Part shown: positions 17,421-25,601 of the stretch, piece by piece
Layout: each line of letters opens with the position of its first letter
Numbering within the stretch: position 1 is the stretch's first letter
Assembly: GCA_030247675.1 (NCBI GenBank)
Contig: JAOTRX010000011.1
Location: 1-64,000, forward strand
DNA length: 64,000 nt
Reading direction: 5' to 3'
Origin: Desulforhopalus sp.
Lineage (GTDB): Bacteria; Desulfobacterota; Desulfobulbia; Desulfobulbales; Desulfocapsaceae
The notes under the pieces: generated by a model
Databases searched by the model: none
What the model saw: only the letters and a program-made list of their open reading frames with translations
Told to the model about the DNA's origin: nothing
Translations under genes and position numbers: made by a program

Positions 17421-19181
17421 ATGGAAATTCAACAACGTACTGATAATTCACTGGATATTCCTTCCCAAGCTGAAATAGCCATGGAAGATTTCTATCCAGG
17501 TGCCGGTCGCGGGGAATTGCTTCTGCGCATGAAGGGTGCCATAGGAAGCGGGGCACCGTTTATGGTGCTTTCGGGAGGTGATGGGAGTGGAAAAACGATG
17601 ATGTGCCGGATGCTCGAACGCGAGTGCTCATCCACTACTGTGGTTCTTTTCCCTCAGACAGTTGAATCCTTTGAAGATGTTGTCCGAATTATTGCCCACA
17701 CTATGGGTCTTAATCCCTCCACCGCGGAAGAAGGAAAGACCGTTGATGGGACCATTGCCCAGATTATTTCTCATCTGGCGAACCAACCGAAGGGTCTCCT
17801 GGTAATTTTTGATGAAGCGGAGGATATCTACCTTGCAACGCTCGAGAGAATCCGCAAGATGTTGGACCGGTTGACCGCTGCCGGTGTAAATATGCAGATC
17901 ATTTTCTCTGGGCGGAAGACCTTTCTTGAGAATTGCGAACAGCTTTCCATCTGTGATTTCCGTCATACCCAAGATCTCCATTTCGAACTCCTGCCGCTCA
18001 CCGAAGAAGAAACAGCTGATTACCTGCGGCAGTATGCAGAGCGGATGGCAAACCCGGAGAAGGGAAAAATCTTCAACGATGAGGTTGTCCGGAATATCCA
18101 CGGTTTGGCTAAGGGAAAATTTCGCGTTGTAAAACGTCTCGCCGATGAATCGTTACGGGCGCAGGGAGATGATACGTCCTTTATGGCCTTGCTGGAGAGT
18201 GTTCAGGAAGAAGAGGGTGACGACGATGGCAGAAAAGGTGCAGTAATGCCAACCTGGAAACGTTTCATTCCGTATTTGTGGTGGATCGGAGGGGCGTTGT
18301 GCACACTGGTTTTGGCAGGTTTTCTTTTTCAGCCTGGAGAGAACCGGCATGTTAAAAAGCCGGTTCCCTTGCCTGCTGTTGCCGGAAAAAAGAAGATGGA
18401 GCCTCTTGTTCCGGTAAAAGAAACCGTTCAGTCATCGCCTGTTCAACCGGTTGTCAAAGCAGCCAACTTGCCGGCGGTGCAAGCTGCGCCCCCAGCCCAT
18501 GAAGCCCAAGGAAAACAGCCGGAGGTGGTGGAGCAAAAGACTGCAAAGGTATCGGTAGAACCGGTGGTAGTCCAACCAGTTAGCGCTGCAGCGCCGGCAG
18601 TCGAGACAGCACCAGCGATTGTTGAAAAAGCCGGGGAAGTAGATGCGAAGAAAGCCGAACCGGCTGCTGTGCCAAATAAGGTGAAGAGTTCTCTTGCAAG
18701 TCAGGTAAAGATTCCAGACTTGCGGCAGGTCCCGCCATTGAAGGCAAAACCTGGAGGGCAGCAGGATTCTGGTGCTGTTACAGCAAAGTCACCGCTTAAA
18801 ACAGAAGCCCAAGAGAATTCTGTAACTGCCGGTACCTTAACAGTTGATCAGCTTTACCAAAAGCGTTTGAAGGCGGGCAGTGTTTGGGCAAGTGGTAAGA
18901 AGAACGACTTGTTTACTGTGCAACTAATGGTTCTCACGGCGAAAAATGCTGAATCAAACCTTAAGAAAATGCTTGCTCAGACCAATTATAGGCAAGAGGC
19001 GGGGAAATTTTTTATCTTTAAGAAAGGTGGGTCTTCCGAGAATATGCTGGTTTTTTATGGCGAGTATCCAAGCCTTGAAACCGCTCGCCTTGCTCAAAAC
19101 AGTCTTCCTCAATTCTTACGTGAGCACCAACCCTATGCGATTTCTGTAAAGGGCGCCATTGCCAAGGTCGGTGCGAAATAG
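17421..19181 (+). CDS. AAA ATPase with transmembrane segment and C-terminal SPOR domain (DamX/ExeA-like)
   Basis: About 586 residues. An ExeA/general secretion type AAA ATPase comes first, with Walker A SGGDGSGKT (about 51-59), Walker B LLVIFDEAED (about 125-134) and a downstream arginine-rich sensor region. A single transmembrane helix follows (YLWWIGGALCTLVLAGFLF, about 285-303), then a long Pro/Ala/Val/Lys-rich linker. The C-terminal SPOR domain (from about 496, DLFTVQLMVL) would bind denuded glycan strands of septal peptidoglycan. The topology is N-terminus in the cytoplasm, SPOR in the periplasm, as in DamX. A role in cell division or envelope assembly is inferred. The ATG at 17421 lacks a clear Shine-Dalgarno; a TTG at 17406 is in frame. 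Confidence 0.8.
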   Translation: MEIQQRTDNSLDIPSQAEIAMEDFYPGAGRGELLLRMKGAIGSGAPFMVLSGGDGSGKTMMCRMLERECSSTTVVLFPQTVESFEDVVRIIAHTMGLNPSTAEEGKTVDGTIAQIISHLANQPKGLLVIFDEAEDIYLATLERIRKMLDRLTAAGVNMQIIFSGRKTFLENCEQLSICDFRHTQDLHFELLPLTEEETADYLRQYAERMANPEKGKIFNDEVVRNIHGLAKGKFRVVKRLADESLRAQGDDTSFMALLESVQEEEGDDDGRKGAVMPTWKRFIPYLWWIGGALCTLVLAGFLFQPGENRHVKKPVPLPAVAGKKKMEPLVPVKETVQSSPVQPVVKAANLPAVQAAPPAHEAQGKQPEVVEQKTAKVSVEPVVVQPVSAAAPAVETAPAIVEKAGEVDAKKAEPAAVPNKVKSSLASQVKIPDLRQVPPLKAKPGGQQDSGAVTAKSPLKTEAQENSVTAGTLTVDQLYQKRLKAGSVWASGKKNDLFTVQLMVLTAKNAESNLKKMLAQTNYRQEAGKFFIFKKGGSSENMLVFYGEYPSLETARLAQNSLPQFLREHQPYAISVKGAIAKVGAK

Positions 19182-19228
19182 TCTGTCCGGCTAAACCGGG
19201 CGTGGGAAAGTATTGAGGCCTCTATACA

Positions 19229-19270
19229 AAAAAGGGGTGCCATAGAGAATCCTCTGTGGCACCCCTTTTT
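19229..19270 (+). terminator. Strong rho-independent terminator
   Basis: A 14-bp perfect outer stem (19229-19242 with 19257-19270) continues inward through a G-T pair and AGAG/CTCT to a 4-nt loop. It ends in TTTTT and closes the SPOR gene transcript just before the island boundary. Confidence 0.92.
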
Positions 19271-19274
19271 ATAG

Positions 19275-19298
19275 TTGGTGGAGCTAGACGGGATCGAA
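19275..19298. repeat. Left attachment-site repeat of the island
   Basis: 24 bases identical to 29075-29098, i.e. the 3' end of the tRNA-Ala gene including CCA. The two copies are exactly 9800 bases apart and bound the mobile region. Confidence 0.9.
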
Positions 19299-19344
19299 AA
19301 ATGGACCTCCGAACTGCCCAGGGCGCTCTGAAGCTGAGCTATTA
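19276..19344 (-). pseudogene. Degenerate tRNA-Ala copy at the left island end
   Basis: After the 24 identical bases the similarity to tRNA-Ala(GGC) continues in patches: ACCTC, AACTGCCCAG, GCGCTCT and AGCTGAGCTAT. These cover the anticodon, D and acceptor sides. The anticodon arm and acceptor 5' strand no longer pair, so it is not functional. The extra body lies inside the island, as expected if the element's own attP carried a decayed tRNA segment. Confidence 0.8.
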
Positions 19345-19699
19345 TCTACTTGATATCATTATTTATAGATTGTTTAAGTCTGTCTTGTCCACTGTGAAGT
19401 TAGGGGCTCAGTACAATGTTTGAGTGTTGTTAGGTGTACAAGGTTTTCTGTCGAAATTCAACCGAAATTTTTGAAAGCCCACCTTTCCGCCTATACACCA
19501 AGCTGCTCCCCCGGTGCCGGTGGTCCTCCTGCCGTTCCTTAGATAGTTCTTCGTTTAGCCTGCTTGTTGCTTGCATCCTATGAATGTAAGGTAATCTTAA
19601 AGCAGACACAGTGGGCAACCAGGATGATTTCAACGCTACCTACAGGAAGAATCAAGGCCACGATTGCTGACTGGCTTCCTCGGGCAACCTGGTTTGTTT

Positions 19700-20299
19700 T
19701 TACAGACTCAACTTCATATAGGCGTCTTTGATCTCCTCTGCTTGAATACACAGGTAATCGAGGGTTTGCCTTTGTGTCGAATGGTTAAACATCACCATGA
19801 GTTCAGGTATTGAAGTGTTCAGTTGAGTCCGCTGATGGTAGCCAAAGGTCTTTCGCAGGGTATGGCTTCCGTAATTGCCCGGCAGGTTAATCTCCTTGCA
19901 CCAAGTCTTGACCAGACGGTTGACCGATGGAACCGTTAATGTTCCTCTCTGGCTCTTGAAAAGGCTGTCGCCAACTTCAAGCGTTTGCCCTTGGCTTGAC
20001 CTCAGCCAATGCTGAATGGCCTCAACAGCTGAGCTATTCAAAGTAATCCGCCGACCTTTCCCAGTCTTCTTTTCCTTTAAAACAAGTTCTTCACCGGCCT
20101 TGATGTCTCTGACCTGTCCTACAGTGATTGACAGCAGATCGGACGCCCTGAGATTGGTATTGATGCCGAGAACGAACAGGCAGTAATCACGTGGCTGATT
20201 GTTCTTTAAACTCTTCTTGATGGTGTTGATGTCCTTGACTGCTTTGATAGGGTCAACTTTAATTTCAGCGTCTTTTTTGGGATGGTTCGGGTTCGGCAT
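19700..20299 (-). CDS. Short tyrosine recombinase (catalytic domain only)
   Basis: The 199 residues make up the tyrosine recombinase catalytic domain without the usual N-terminal SAM-like arm-binding domain. The residues seen are Arg in LGINTNLRASDLL, the beta-hairpin Lys in KEKKTGKGRR, H-x-x-R in SHTLRKTFGY, the second His in MVMFNHSTQRQTL, and the nucleophile Tyr in TLDYLCIQAEEI. The set is complete, so it may be active. The start is well supported (CAGGAG eight bases upstream). It lies near the left repeat. It may serve excision, inversion or multimer resolution, or be the relic of an earlier insertion. Confidence 0.88.
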   Translation of the reverse strand: MPNPNHPKKDAEIKVDPIKAVKDINTIKKSLKNNQPRDYCLFVLGINTNLRASDLLSITVGQVRDIKAGEELVLKEKKTGKGRRITLNSSAVEAIQHWLRSSQGQTLEVGDSLFKSQRGTLTVPSVNRLVKTWCKEINLPGNYGSHTLRKTFGYHQRTQLNTSIPELMVMFNHSTQRQTLDYLCIQAEEIKDAYMKLSL

Positions 20300-20475
20300 G
20301 GTGGTATCTCCTGGTTGTCTTGGTGTCTTTACATCTTGCTAAGAAATACAGATATAGCATCAATAGATAGCGAGACGCAACAGGATATTTTGCATGAGAT
20401 CTGGGAAACCATAGATATATGCTTGATTACATGAAGAAAACACCAAGAATTGTCTCGCTAACTTTTCTATATTAG

Positions 20476-20676
20476 TTAACGAGTGTTCCTGGAATCCGAC
20501 ACCTCGCTTTCTCCGAGCTGCCCGCCAATATCTCCCGCAACATCCATCGAGACACCTTGGAAACCGAAAATAGACTTCATTACTTGTCGAGTTTTGGATA
20601 CCGGCTTTGTGTGCCCTGACAAGACGTTAGGGTAAGCCCTAATAACCGTTGCTGTCCTGTGTCTTATCACCGCCAC
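20476..20676 (-). CDS. Possible small gene, unknown
   Basis: 66 codons from a GTG with GTAGGTG upstream, divergent from the helicase gene. No recognisable domain. A near-perfect inverted repeat (CTCGCTAAC at 20454-20462, GTTAACGAG at 20475-20483) overlaps its stop. The 20300-20807 gap holds nothing else that I can support. Confidence 0.3.
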   Translation of the reverse strand: MAVIRHRTATVIRAYPNVLSGHTKPVSKTRQVMKSIFGFQGVSMDVAGDIGGQLGESEVSDSRNTR

Positions 20677-20807
20677 CTACAAGAGATAAAACATACGCAA
20701 CCCAAGCCCCGCCAGGCATCATATCAGAACTCTCGGCTGATGTGGTGTCTAGTGGGGTTTTCTTATTTAATCAAAGAGTTACCCGAGAGACACAAGAAAC
20801 CGAGAGA

Positions 20808-22181
20808 ATGAAGAAACCAAGAATTAAAGCGATTGACGCAGTCATGGGCACAGGAAAGTCTACATGGGCAATCGAAGAAATCAAACGTTCGGACCAAAAG
20901 TATATCGTGGTGCTGCCCTATGTGGATGAAATAACCCGGTATGCCCAGCAACTTGAAAATGATGTCAATGTATCTGCCCTGGATGACAGGGTTTACGAAG
21001 AGGGAACCAGTAAGGCCCAGGCATTTAGCGATGCCTTGGAATATTCAGATTGCATCATTATCACCCACAAGCTTTTTGAAGACCACATTACCCGAGAAAC
21101 TCTGCGGCGCATTGAAGAGGACGCTTGGCGTCTCCTGATTGATGAGACGCTAGGAACCTTTGAAGAGCAACACGGCCTCGATTGGCATGACATTGAAGCC
21201 TTCAAGAAAGATGGAATTGCCGATGTTCAGCGGCTTACTCAGGCTGTCTCAAGGCTTATTCTCAATGAGTCAATTTATGATGAGTATATGACCAAGACAA
21301 AGGTGAAGAAGGAAAGAAAGGACTTGGTCAGGAATTTGCTTCACCGTGATTTCCTTATCGTAAACACCGAGGAAGGCAAGGACGACTACTATATGTACAC
21401 CTTGTCACCTAGGCTTCTCAATGCTTTCAAGGGGATAACCCTGCTAACCTACCTGTTTCAGGGTAGTGAAATGGATTTATGGTGTCAGTTTAACGGATAC
21501 CAGGTTGACCACATGGAGTTGGTACGAAACGGTTCAGGGCATCGTCTACAGCCTCATTGTGGCGTTTACTCTGGAGTGCAATTCAATAACTTGGTGGAAG
21601 TAGTAGCGCCTCAGGGGCGGGGGAAAAGATATGGCAACGACCAATTCGACCTATCCAACAATCAGATGAAGAGGTTATCCAAAGACAGCCCGGAGTTGAA
21701 GGAGATTAAGCAAGGTCTGCGAAACTTCTCGATCAAATACAAGTTCGACCATGAGGGGGATTTTCTCTTTACGTGTAAAAAAGAAATCATCGAGAAGGGT
21801 TTTCTCTTGGATCGGCAGCAGAAGTTATACAGGCCCTATGTCGGAGAACAAAACTGGCTGGCCTTTAATGCCCGTGGACTGAACGAATACAAGGATAAGC
21901 ATTACGTCTTTTACGGGATGAACGTATTTCAATGGCCAAGAGTCAGCCTCACTTTGAAGGGTTTGGGATTCTCGGATTACAATCAGGATCATCATGCCTT
22001 ATCAATGATGCTGCAGTTTCTTTGGCGGTCTGCAATCCGAGTAGGCGAAAAGATTATTGTTGCGGTGCCTTCACGACGAATGAGGGAATTGCTCAACGAT
22101 TGGTTAAAAGGGCAAGTTCGGTTTACATCTGGTCGACAAATGGAAGGCGATTGTTACGCTTCGGCGGCAGCACTTACCTAA
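20808..22181 (+). CDS. Superfamily 2-like helicase/ATPase, probable replication protein of the island
   Basis: About 457 residues from the ATG at 20808. Immediately after it comes Walker A, AIDAVMGTGKSTWAIEEI. Then IVVLPYVDEITRY (motif Ia-like), CIIITHKLF, and LLIDETLGTFEEQHG, a Walker B variant (DET rather than DEAD). Near the end MLQFLWRSAIRVGEKIIVAV resembles motif VI (arginine finger region). The arrangement recalls phage and plasmid helicases related to origin-binding proteins. The frame is open upstream to 20649, but that extension looks non-coding. The protein ends soon after motif VI, so its C-terminus may be shortened. A role in island replication is inferred. Confidence 0.7.
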   Translation: MKKPRIKAIDAVMGTGKSTWAIEEIKRSDQKYIVVLPYVDEITRYAQQLENDVNVSALDDRVYEEGTSKAQAFSDALEYSDCIIITHKLFEDHITRETLRRIEEDAWRLLIDETLGTFEEQHGLDWHDIEAFKKDGIADVQRLTQAVSRLILNESIYDEYMTKTKVKKERKDLVRNLLHRDFLIVNTEEGKDDYYMYTLSPRLLNAFKGITLLTYLFQGSEMDLWCQFNGYQVDHMELVRNGSGHRLQPHCGVYSGVQFNNLVEVVAPQGRGKRYGNDQFDLSNNQMKRLSKDSPELKEIKQGLRNFSIKYKFDHEGDFLFTCKKEIIEKGFLLDRQQKLYRPYVGEQNWLAFNARGLNEYKDKHYVFYGMNVFQWPRVSLTLKGLGFSDYNQDHHALSMMLQFLWRSAIRVGEKIIVAVPSRRMRELLNDWLKGQVRFTSGRQMEGDCYASAAALT

Positions 22182-22348
22182 CATAACAAATTATCATCAG
22201 GCGCAGAAGTGGGGCAAAATGGTCTGTAGTGTATTGATATTGTTGTTGAAAAAAAGGCTCCTCGTAAAAGAATACTAGCGTTTGCGCTTGCTCCATTGAG
22301 ACTCCTGAGACTGCCGGTTATCAGGTTGATTATAGACGGTAGTTAGCC

Positions 22349-22525
22349 ATGTCCCCTTATATCTCCGATGTTGACAGAAGGTTGATTGACTTTGTGTCTA
22401 TTTGGGAGATTCGAGGGGACGTGGTTGTGGTCTCTTTGAGGACGAATGATCTAGAGTTTGATGGGTTGTTGGTTACTGGTCGTAATCCTCGGAATACTCC
22501 CTTTGGTCGTAGTCCTCCGGTTTGA
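22349..22525 (+). CDS. Possible 58-residue protein, unknown
   Basis: ATG frame with an amphipathic start (MSPYISDVDRRLIDFVSIWE) and a Val-rich strand (GDVVVVSLR). No clear Shine-Dalgarno. It is the only plausible gene in the 22182-22719 gap. Further on that gap contains an AT-rich TTAATTAATAA tract near 22575 that could suit a promoter or origin, but I see no iterons. Confidence 0.3.
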   Translation: MSPYISDVDRRLIDFVSIWEIRGDVVVVSLRTNDLEFDGLLVTGRNPRNTPFGRSPPV

Positions 22526-22719
22526 CCACCTCCACTGCGTTTCGGTACAGGGTATTTTTGGTGACCTCAGATATTAATTAATAATACCCCAAGGGTTCAC
22601 CGAGCTTTCCACGGTATGCGTTTTGTTAGCATTCTGCTTACCTCAAGTTATTTAAGTCTATCCTTTATTTCATCTTACCTGTGCTGTTCCCATATTAACC
22701 CAAGCTAACCAGGCCTACC

Positions 22720-23142
22720 ATGTCACCACACGCAACACCACGAGAACAAATTGAAAGAAGACTCGCTAAGTACACTATAGTAACTTGCCGTAATCAAAAG
22801 GTAAGAGTCATGTTTAAGCCTCGTCAGCGATTCAACAAAGAATCCAATAATAACAATCTCACAGGCTCATTCTGGTATACGCTGAGTGGCCTTTCCCTAG
22901 TTTTGGGATGTCATCGGCAAACAATTCTGAAACACGTACCGGATATGAAGCGAAACCTTAGGCTAACCAAGATGTTATCCGAGTATAAACAAGGAACTCG
23001 CTACGAATGGGTATCATGTATTTCCAGTAAAGGCCTAAGGGCTGTGCTTAGGTCAATGAGGAGGTCGGCCATTGAAAGCAGGGCCACCAAGGAAGTTTGG
23101 CAACAATTACTTGTATCGTTACCAGGGTTGACCAAGGCATGA
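22720..23142 (+). CDS. Hypothetical basic protein, possible helix-turn-helix
   Basis: 140 residues, strongly basic, with many Arg and Lys. The segment FWYTLSGLSLVLGCHRQTIL (about 52-71) reads like a helix-turn-helix, and SSKGLRAVLRSMRRSA resembles a recognition helix or basic patch. I recognise no family. It is inferred to be a DNA-binding regulator of the island. The ATG lacks a strong ribosome-binding site. The 23143-23475 gap downstream shows no supportable gene. Confidence 0.5.
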   Translation: MSPHATPREQIERRLAKYTIVTCRNQKVRVMFKPRQRFNKESNNNNLTGSFWYTLSGLSLVLGCHRQTILKHVPDMKRNLRLTKMLSEYKQGTRYEWVSCISSKGLRAVLRSMRRSAIESRATKEVWQQLLVSLPGLTKA

Positions 23143-23475
23143 TCTTAGTGAACCTTTCGGCTAACACTTACCCTCTATATCTATATTTCCCAATGGTAGT
23201 TATGAGATAACATAGACTTGAGAGAGTCTGAAAATCGCAAGCAGTATGCACATGTTGATGGAAAGTTAATGATCATTTTCTCTAAGAGAAGCGAGTCATG
23301 GTAATTAACTAGCCCCGATGTGTCCTGCTTGCGAATCCTCCTGTTTGCGTGTTCACCTGCCTTTTTCACCAAGGCCTTCCTAGGTCTACCAAGTTTCAAC
23401 CCTGTGCATGATCAATTTACCCTACAGACACCGCAATAGATGAGTCTTTGAAGAATCACCGAGTTCTCAGCTATT

Positions 23476-23757
23476 GTGACACCAGGTGATTTATCAAGCA
23501 CTACCTACAAGAAAACAATCCTGGATGAACTTGATGAAGTCATCAAGACAGCCAAGGAAAACAATCGTGAAATTGATTACATCGAGGTGACCCAAGAGGA
23601 AGCTACTAAATTCAAAGTTGCCATGTATGGCAGCTTGGCTGAGTGTCCTGCGGGATTTCCAATGAGGTACAACGGGATTGAACTAAGGCTCACCAAGTCA
23701 ACCCTGTGTCCTCCGACCGGCCCACTGTATCGATCTCGGTTTCGATCCCAATTCTAA
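23476..23757 (+). CDS. Hypothetical protein, phage-type small gene
   Basis: 93 residues from a GTG. An acidic helical N-terminus (TILDELDEVIKTAKENNRE) is followed by IDYIEVTQEEATKFK and MRYNGIELRL. The layout suggests an alpha/beta fold like the short orphan proteins of phage early regions. No family recognised. It is the first of a co-directional run continuing to 25588. Confidence 0.5.
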   Translation: MTPGDLSSTTYKKTILDELDEVIKTAKENNREIDYIEVTQEEATKFKVAMYGSLAECPAGFPMRYNGIELRLTKSTLCPPTGPLYRSRFRSQF

Positions 23758-23767
23758 GAGGTGACCT

Positions 23768-23956
23768 ATGTCAACAGAAACAACCAGGGTCTACCGAGTT
23801 CGCAACAAGAAGACGGGTGGCTACTATAGGAACCTAAGTACCGGGACTACCTTCTGGCAACGAAGAGGAACTGCTGAATCATACAAGGCAATGCTGAGAA
23901 ACATTGATGACATCGAGGTCGTCGAGTTTGAACTGAGGGAGGTGAAGGAGAGATGA
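23768..23956 (+). CDS. Hypothetical 62-residue protein
   Basis: A basic start (TTRVYRVRNKKTGGYYRNLS) and an acidic, Val/Glu-rich end. The ATG has AGAGGTGACC just upstream. The stop overlaps the next start as ATGA. The aromatic repeats resemble short nucleic-acid-interacting orphan proteins, but no family is recognised. Confidence 0.6.
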   Translation: MSTETTRVYRVRNKKTGGYYRNLSTGTTFWQRRGTAESYKAMLRNIDDIEVVEFELREVKER

Positions 23957-24222
23957 ACAGAATCATACTGATGATATTAGCGGTATCCCTGGTGTCAGCC
24001 CAGGCAGCCCAGGCTGCTGTGGTGGTTTCCGCCCGACCTGCCCCAATGGTTATCTCAAGACCTGCCCCGGTGGTCGTAAGTACACCAAGGGTGGTAGCAC
24101 CCACAGTGATACCAAAGACACCCGTAATGAATCCTACGAACAACCCAGGCCTATTCAGCGGCATGTGGGCGTGGCTGTTTGTGAGCCACAGTGACAACGA
24201 TAAAAAGGAGAAGAAGAAGTGA
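23953..24222 (+). CDS. Small predicted exported Pro/Val-rich protein
   Basis: 89 residues. A signal peptide (MNRIILMILAVSLVSAQAAQA, cleavage after AQA) is followed by alternating Val and Pro repeats (SARPAPMVISRPAPVVVS) and a short hydrophobic, Trp-rich stretch (FSGMWAWLFVSHS). It ends in a Lys/Glu tail. Overlaps its neighbours by four bases at both ends (ATGA, GTGA), so it is translated with them. Function unknown. Confidence 0.65.
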   Translation: MNRIILMILAVSLVSAQAAQAAVVVSARPAPMVISRPAPVVVSTPRVVAPTVIPKTPVMNPTNNPGLFSGMWAWLFVSHSDNDKKEKKK

Positions 24223-24416
24223 AAGATATGTTTGGTAAGCCATTGGAAGTAGGCACAAAGGTTGTCTACATCCGGAACAGTAAGACCTCATGGTCAGCAT
24301 ATTGTGCAACCGTGGTTGGCTTCACGCCAAAGATGGTTCGTATCAGTACGCCAGGGGTGGGCCATGTGAAACCTAGTAGCTTGCTAGGTTACGATTGGAC
24401 GGAGGAGAAGAAGTGA
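24219..24416 (+). CDS. Hypothetical 65-residue protein, SH3-like barrel
   Basis: GTG start with AAGGAG eight bases upstream, overlapping the previous stop. The pattern LEVGTKVVYIRN, YCATVVGFTPKMVRIS, HVKPSSLLGYD gives alternating beta strands like the small SH3/KOW-type orphan proteins of phages. No catalytic residues. It overlaps the next gene as GTGA. Confidence 0.6.
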   Translation: MKDMFGKPLEVGTKVVYIRNSKTSWSAYCATVVGFTPKMVRISTPGVGHVKPSSLLGYDWTEEKK

Positions 24417-25255
24417 ATGAAATGAAACTAATGAACATGGACTACTCCGCCGCCGAGCAGAGAGTCATGGCTCACATGATGTCCACCAAGGTTATCAATG
24501 GTGTGCCAATGATGTCCCATTTGCAGATCACAGAGTTGACTGATAAACGCCAGGATTGGGTGAAGTCTGTCATGGATGAGCTGAGAAAAGAAGGACTTAT
24601 CCCGACACTTACAGAAATCCTGGAAGTTAACCATAAGAACCAGAGGGTAAAAGTCTACTATGTCAACGAGAGGGACAGCCATGTGGTTGTCGCTAGGCTA
24701 TCTCCAGAGTACATGGCATTCCTGGTTGACTTCTGGATGGCCAATAGGGACAAGCCGATGGCTCAGTTACCTGACTTCAGTGATCGGGTTGCAGCAGCAA
24801 GAGCATGGGCTGATGCGATGGAAAAGGCTGACGCTGAGAAACTCAGGGCTGACTCTGAACAACTCAGGGCTGACAAGGCTGTCAAAGAGAAAGCTTGGAT
24901 CGAAGATAAAGCCAGAGCATCTGCCATGGGAACCGCCAGTGCTGCCAAGAAGGAAACCAAGAAGGTCGTAAAGGAGAACGAGAAACTCAAAGAGCAACTT
25001 GCTATCAACGGCACCTATCTGACCGCCAGAGCAATCCCTTGGCTGAAAGACTTCTTCCGCCTTAGAACCAATAGTGAATGGGCAGCAATCGGTAAGGAGC
25101 TACGATTCATCTCACAGTACCGGAATTACGACATGCCAAAAGTGGCTGACTCAAGGTGGCGAAATGGGGTCAACTCGTATCACAAGGATATCATAGGAAT
25201 ATTCCATAGATCACTCATCAATGATGGTCGATATATGGAAAAGTTTCGTAAGTAG
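24413..25255 (+). CDS. Rha/antirepressor-like phage regulatory protein
   Basis: 280 residues from a GTG with GGAGGAG six bases upstream; an in-frame ATG lies further back at 24395. The N-terminal part (about 1-120) looks like the Rha or AntA/BRO type DNA-binding domain: LQITELTDKRQDWVKSVMDE, EILEVNHKNQRVKVYYV and HVVVARLSPEYMAFLVDFW. A coiled-coil of acidic heptads follows (ADAEKLRADSEQLRADKAVK, about 140-200). The C-terminus (AIPWLKDFFRLRTNSEWAAI) resembles the KilAC-like partner domain. Such proteins control lysis-lysogeny or host interference in temperate phages. Its place beside small genes supports a regulatory role. Confidence 0.7.
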   Translation: MNEMKLMNMDYSAAEQRVMAHMMSTKVINGVPMMSHLQITELTDKRQDWVKSVMDELRKEGLIPTLTEILEVNHKNQRVKVYYVNERDSHVVVARLSPEYMAFLVDFWMANRDKPMAQLPDFSDRVAAARAWADAMEKADAEKLRADSEQLRADKAVKEKAWIEDKARASAMGTASAAKKETKKVVKENEKLKEQLAINGTYLTARAIPWLKDFFRLRTNSEWAAIGKELRFISQYRNYDMPKVADSRWRNGVNSYHKDIIGIFHRSLINDGRYMEKFRK

Positions 25256-25297
25256 TCAACCTTATTATCAACAATCAACAACGGAGAACCAAATCAA

Positions 25298-25492
25298 ATG
25301 CGTAACATTCCAGGAATTCTTATCATCATCATTGTCTGCATGCTCATCCTTGGTGTCGTTGGGTACGGCAAGAACTTCATAAAGTTAATCTCTTGTGACT
25401 TTGAGGCACCTTATAAGGCTGAGATCATTCACGGTATCGGTATAGTCCCGGCTGTCGGCGGGATCACTGGCTGGCTGGACTTCGGGAAGTAA
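25298..25492 (+). CDS. Small membrane protein, unknown
   Basis: 64 residues with one hydrophobic helix (IPGILIIIIVCMLILGVVGY, residues 4-23) and a short tail with a second hydrophobic patch (IVPAVGGITGWL). ACGGAGAAC lies upstream of the ATG. No family recognised. Confidence 0.55.
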   Translation: MRNIPGILIIIIVCMLILGVVGYGKNFIKLISCDFEAPYKAEIIHGIGIVPAVGGITGWLDFGK

Positions 25493-25495
25493 ACC

Positions 25496-25588
25496 ATGAC
25501 TCTCACAGCAGCATTCATTGTAGGATTACTAGGCGTTCTAGGCATAGTGGCAGTCATTGCTACATTCTACATAATATCAGTTTATTAA
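25496..25588 (+). CDS. 30-residue predicted single-pass membrane peptide
   Basis: Almost entirely hydrophobic (MTLTAAFIVGLLGVLGIVAV and then IATFYIISVY). The ATG is four bases past the previous stop and GGGAAG lies about eight bases upstream. Too short for ordinary gene finding. It could be a small toxic or regulatory membrane peptide; that is a guess from size alone. Confidence 0.45.
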   Translation: MTLTAAFIVGLLGVLGIVAVIATFYIISVY

Positions 25589-25601
25589 CCAGTTCAAATA
25601 A

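Noticed and set aside
19430..19633. A 67-codon minus-strand frame next to the left attachment site
   Set aside because: No start signal and no recognisable content.
23181..23399. A 72-codon minus-strand frame in the island
   Set aside because: TTG start with no ribosome-binding site, no recognisable sequence, and against the direction of the surrounding genes.
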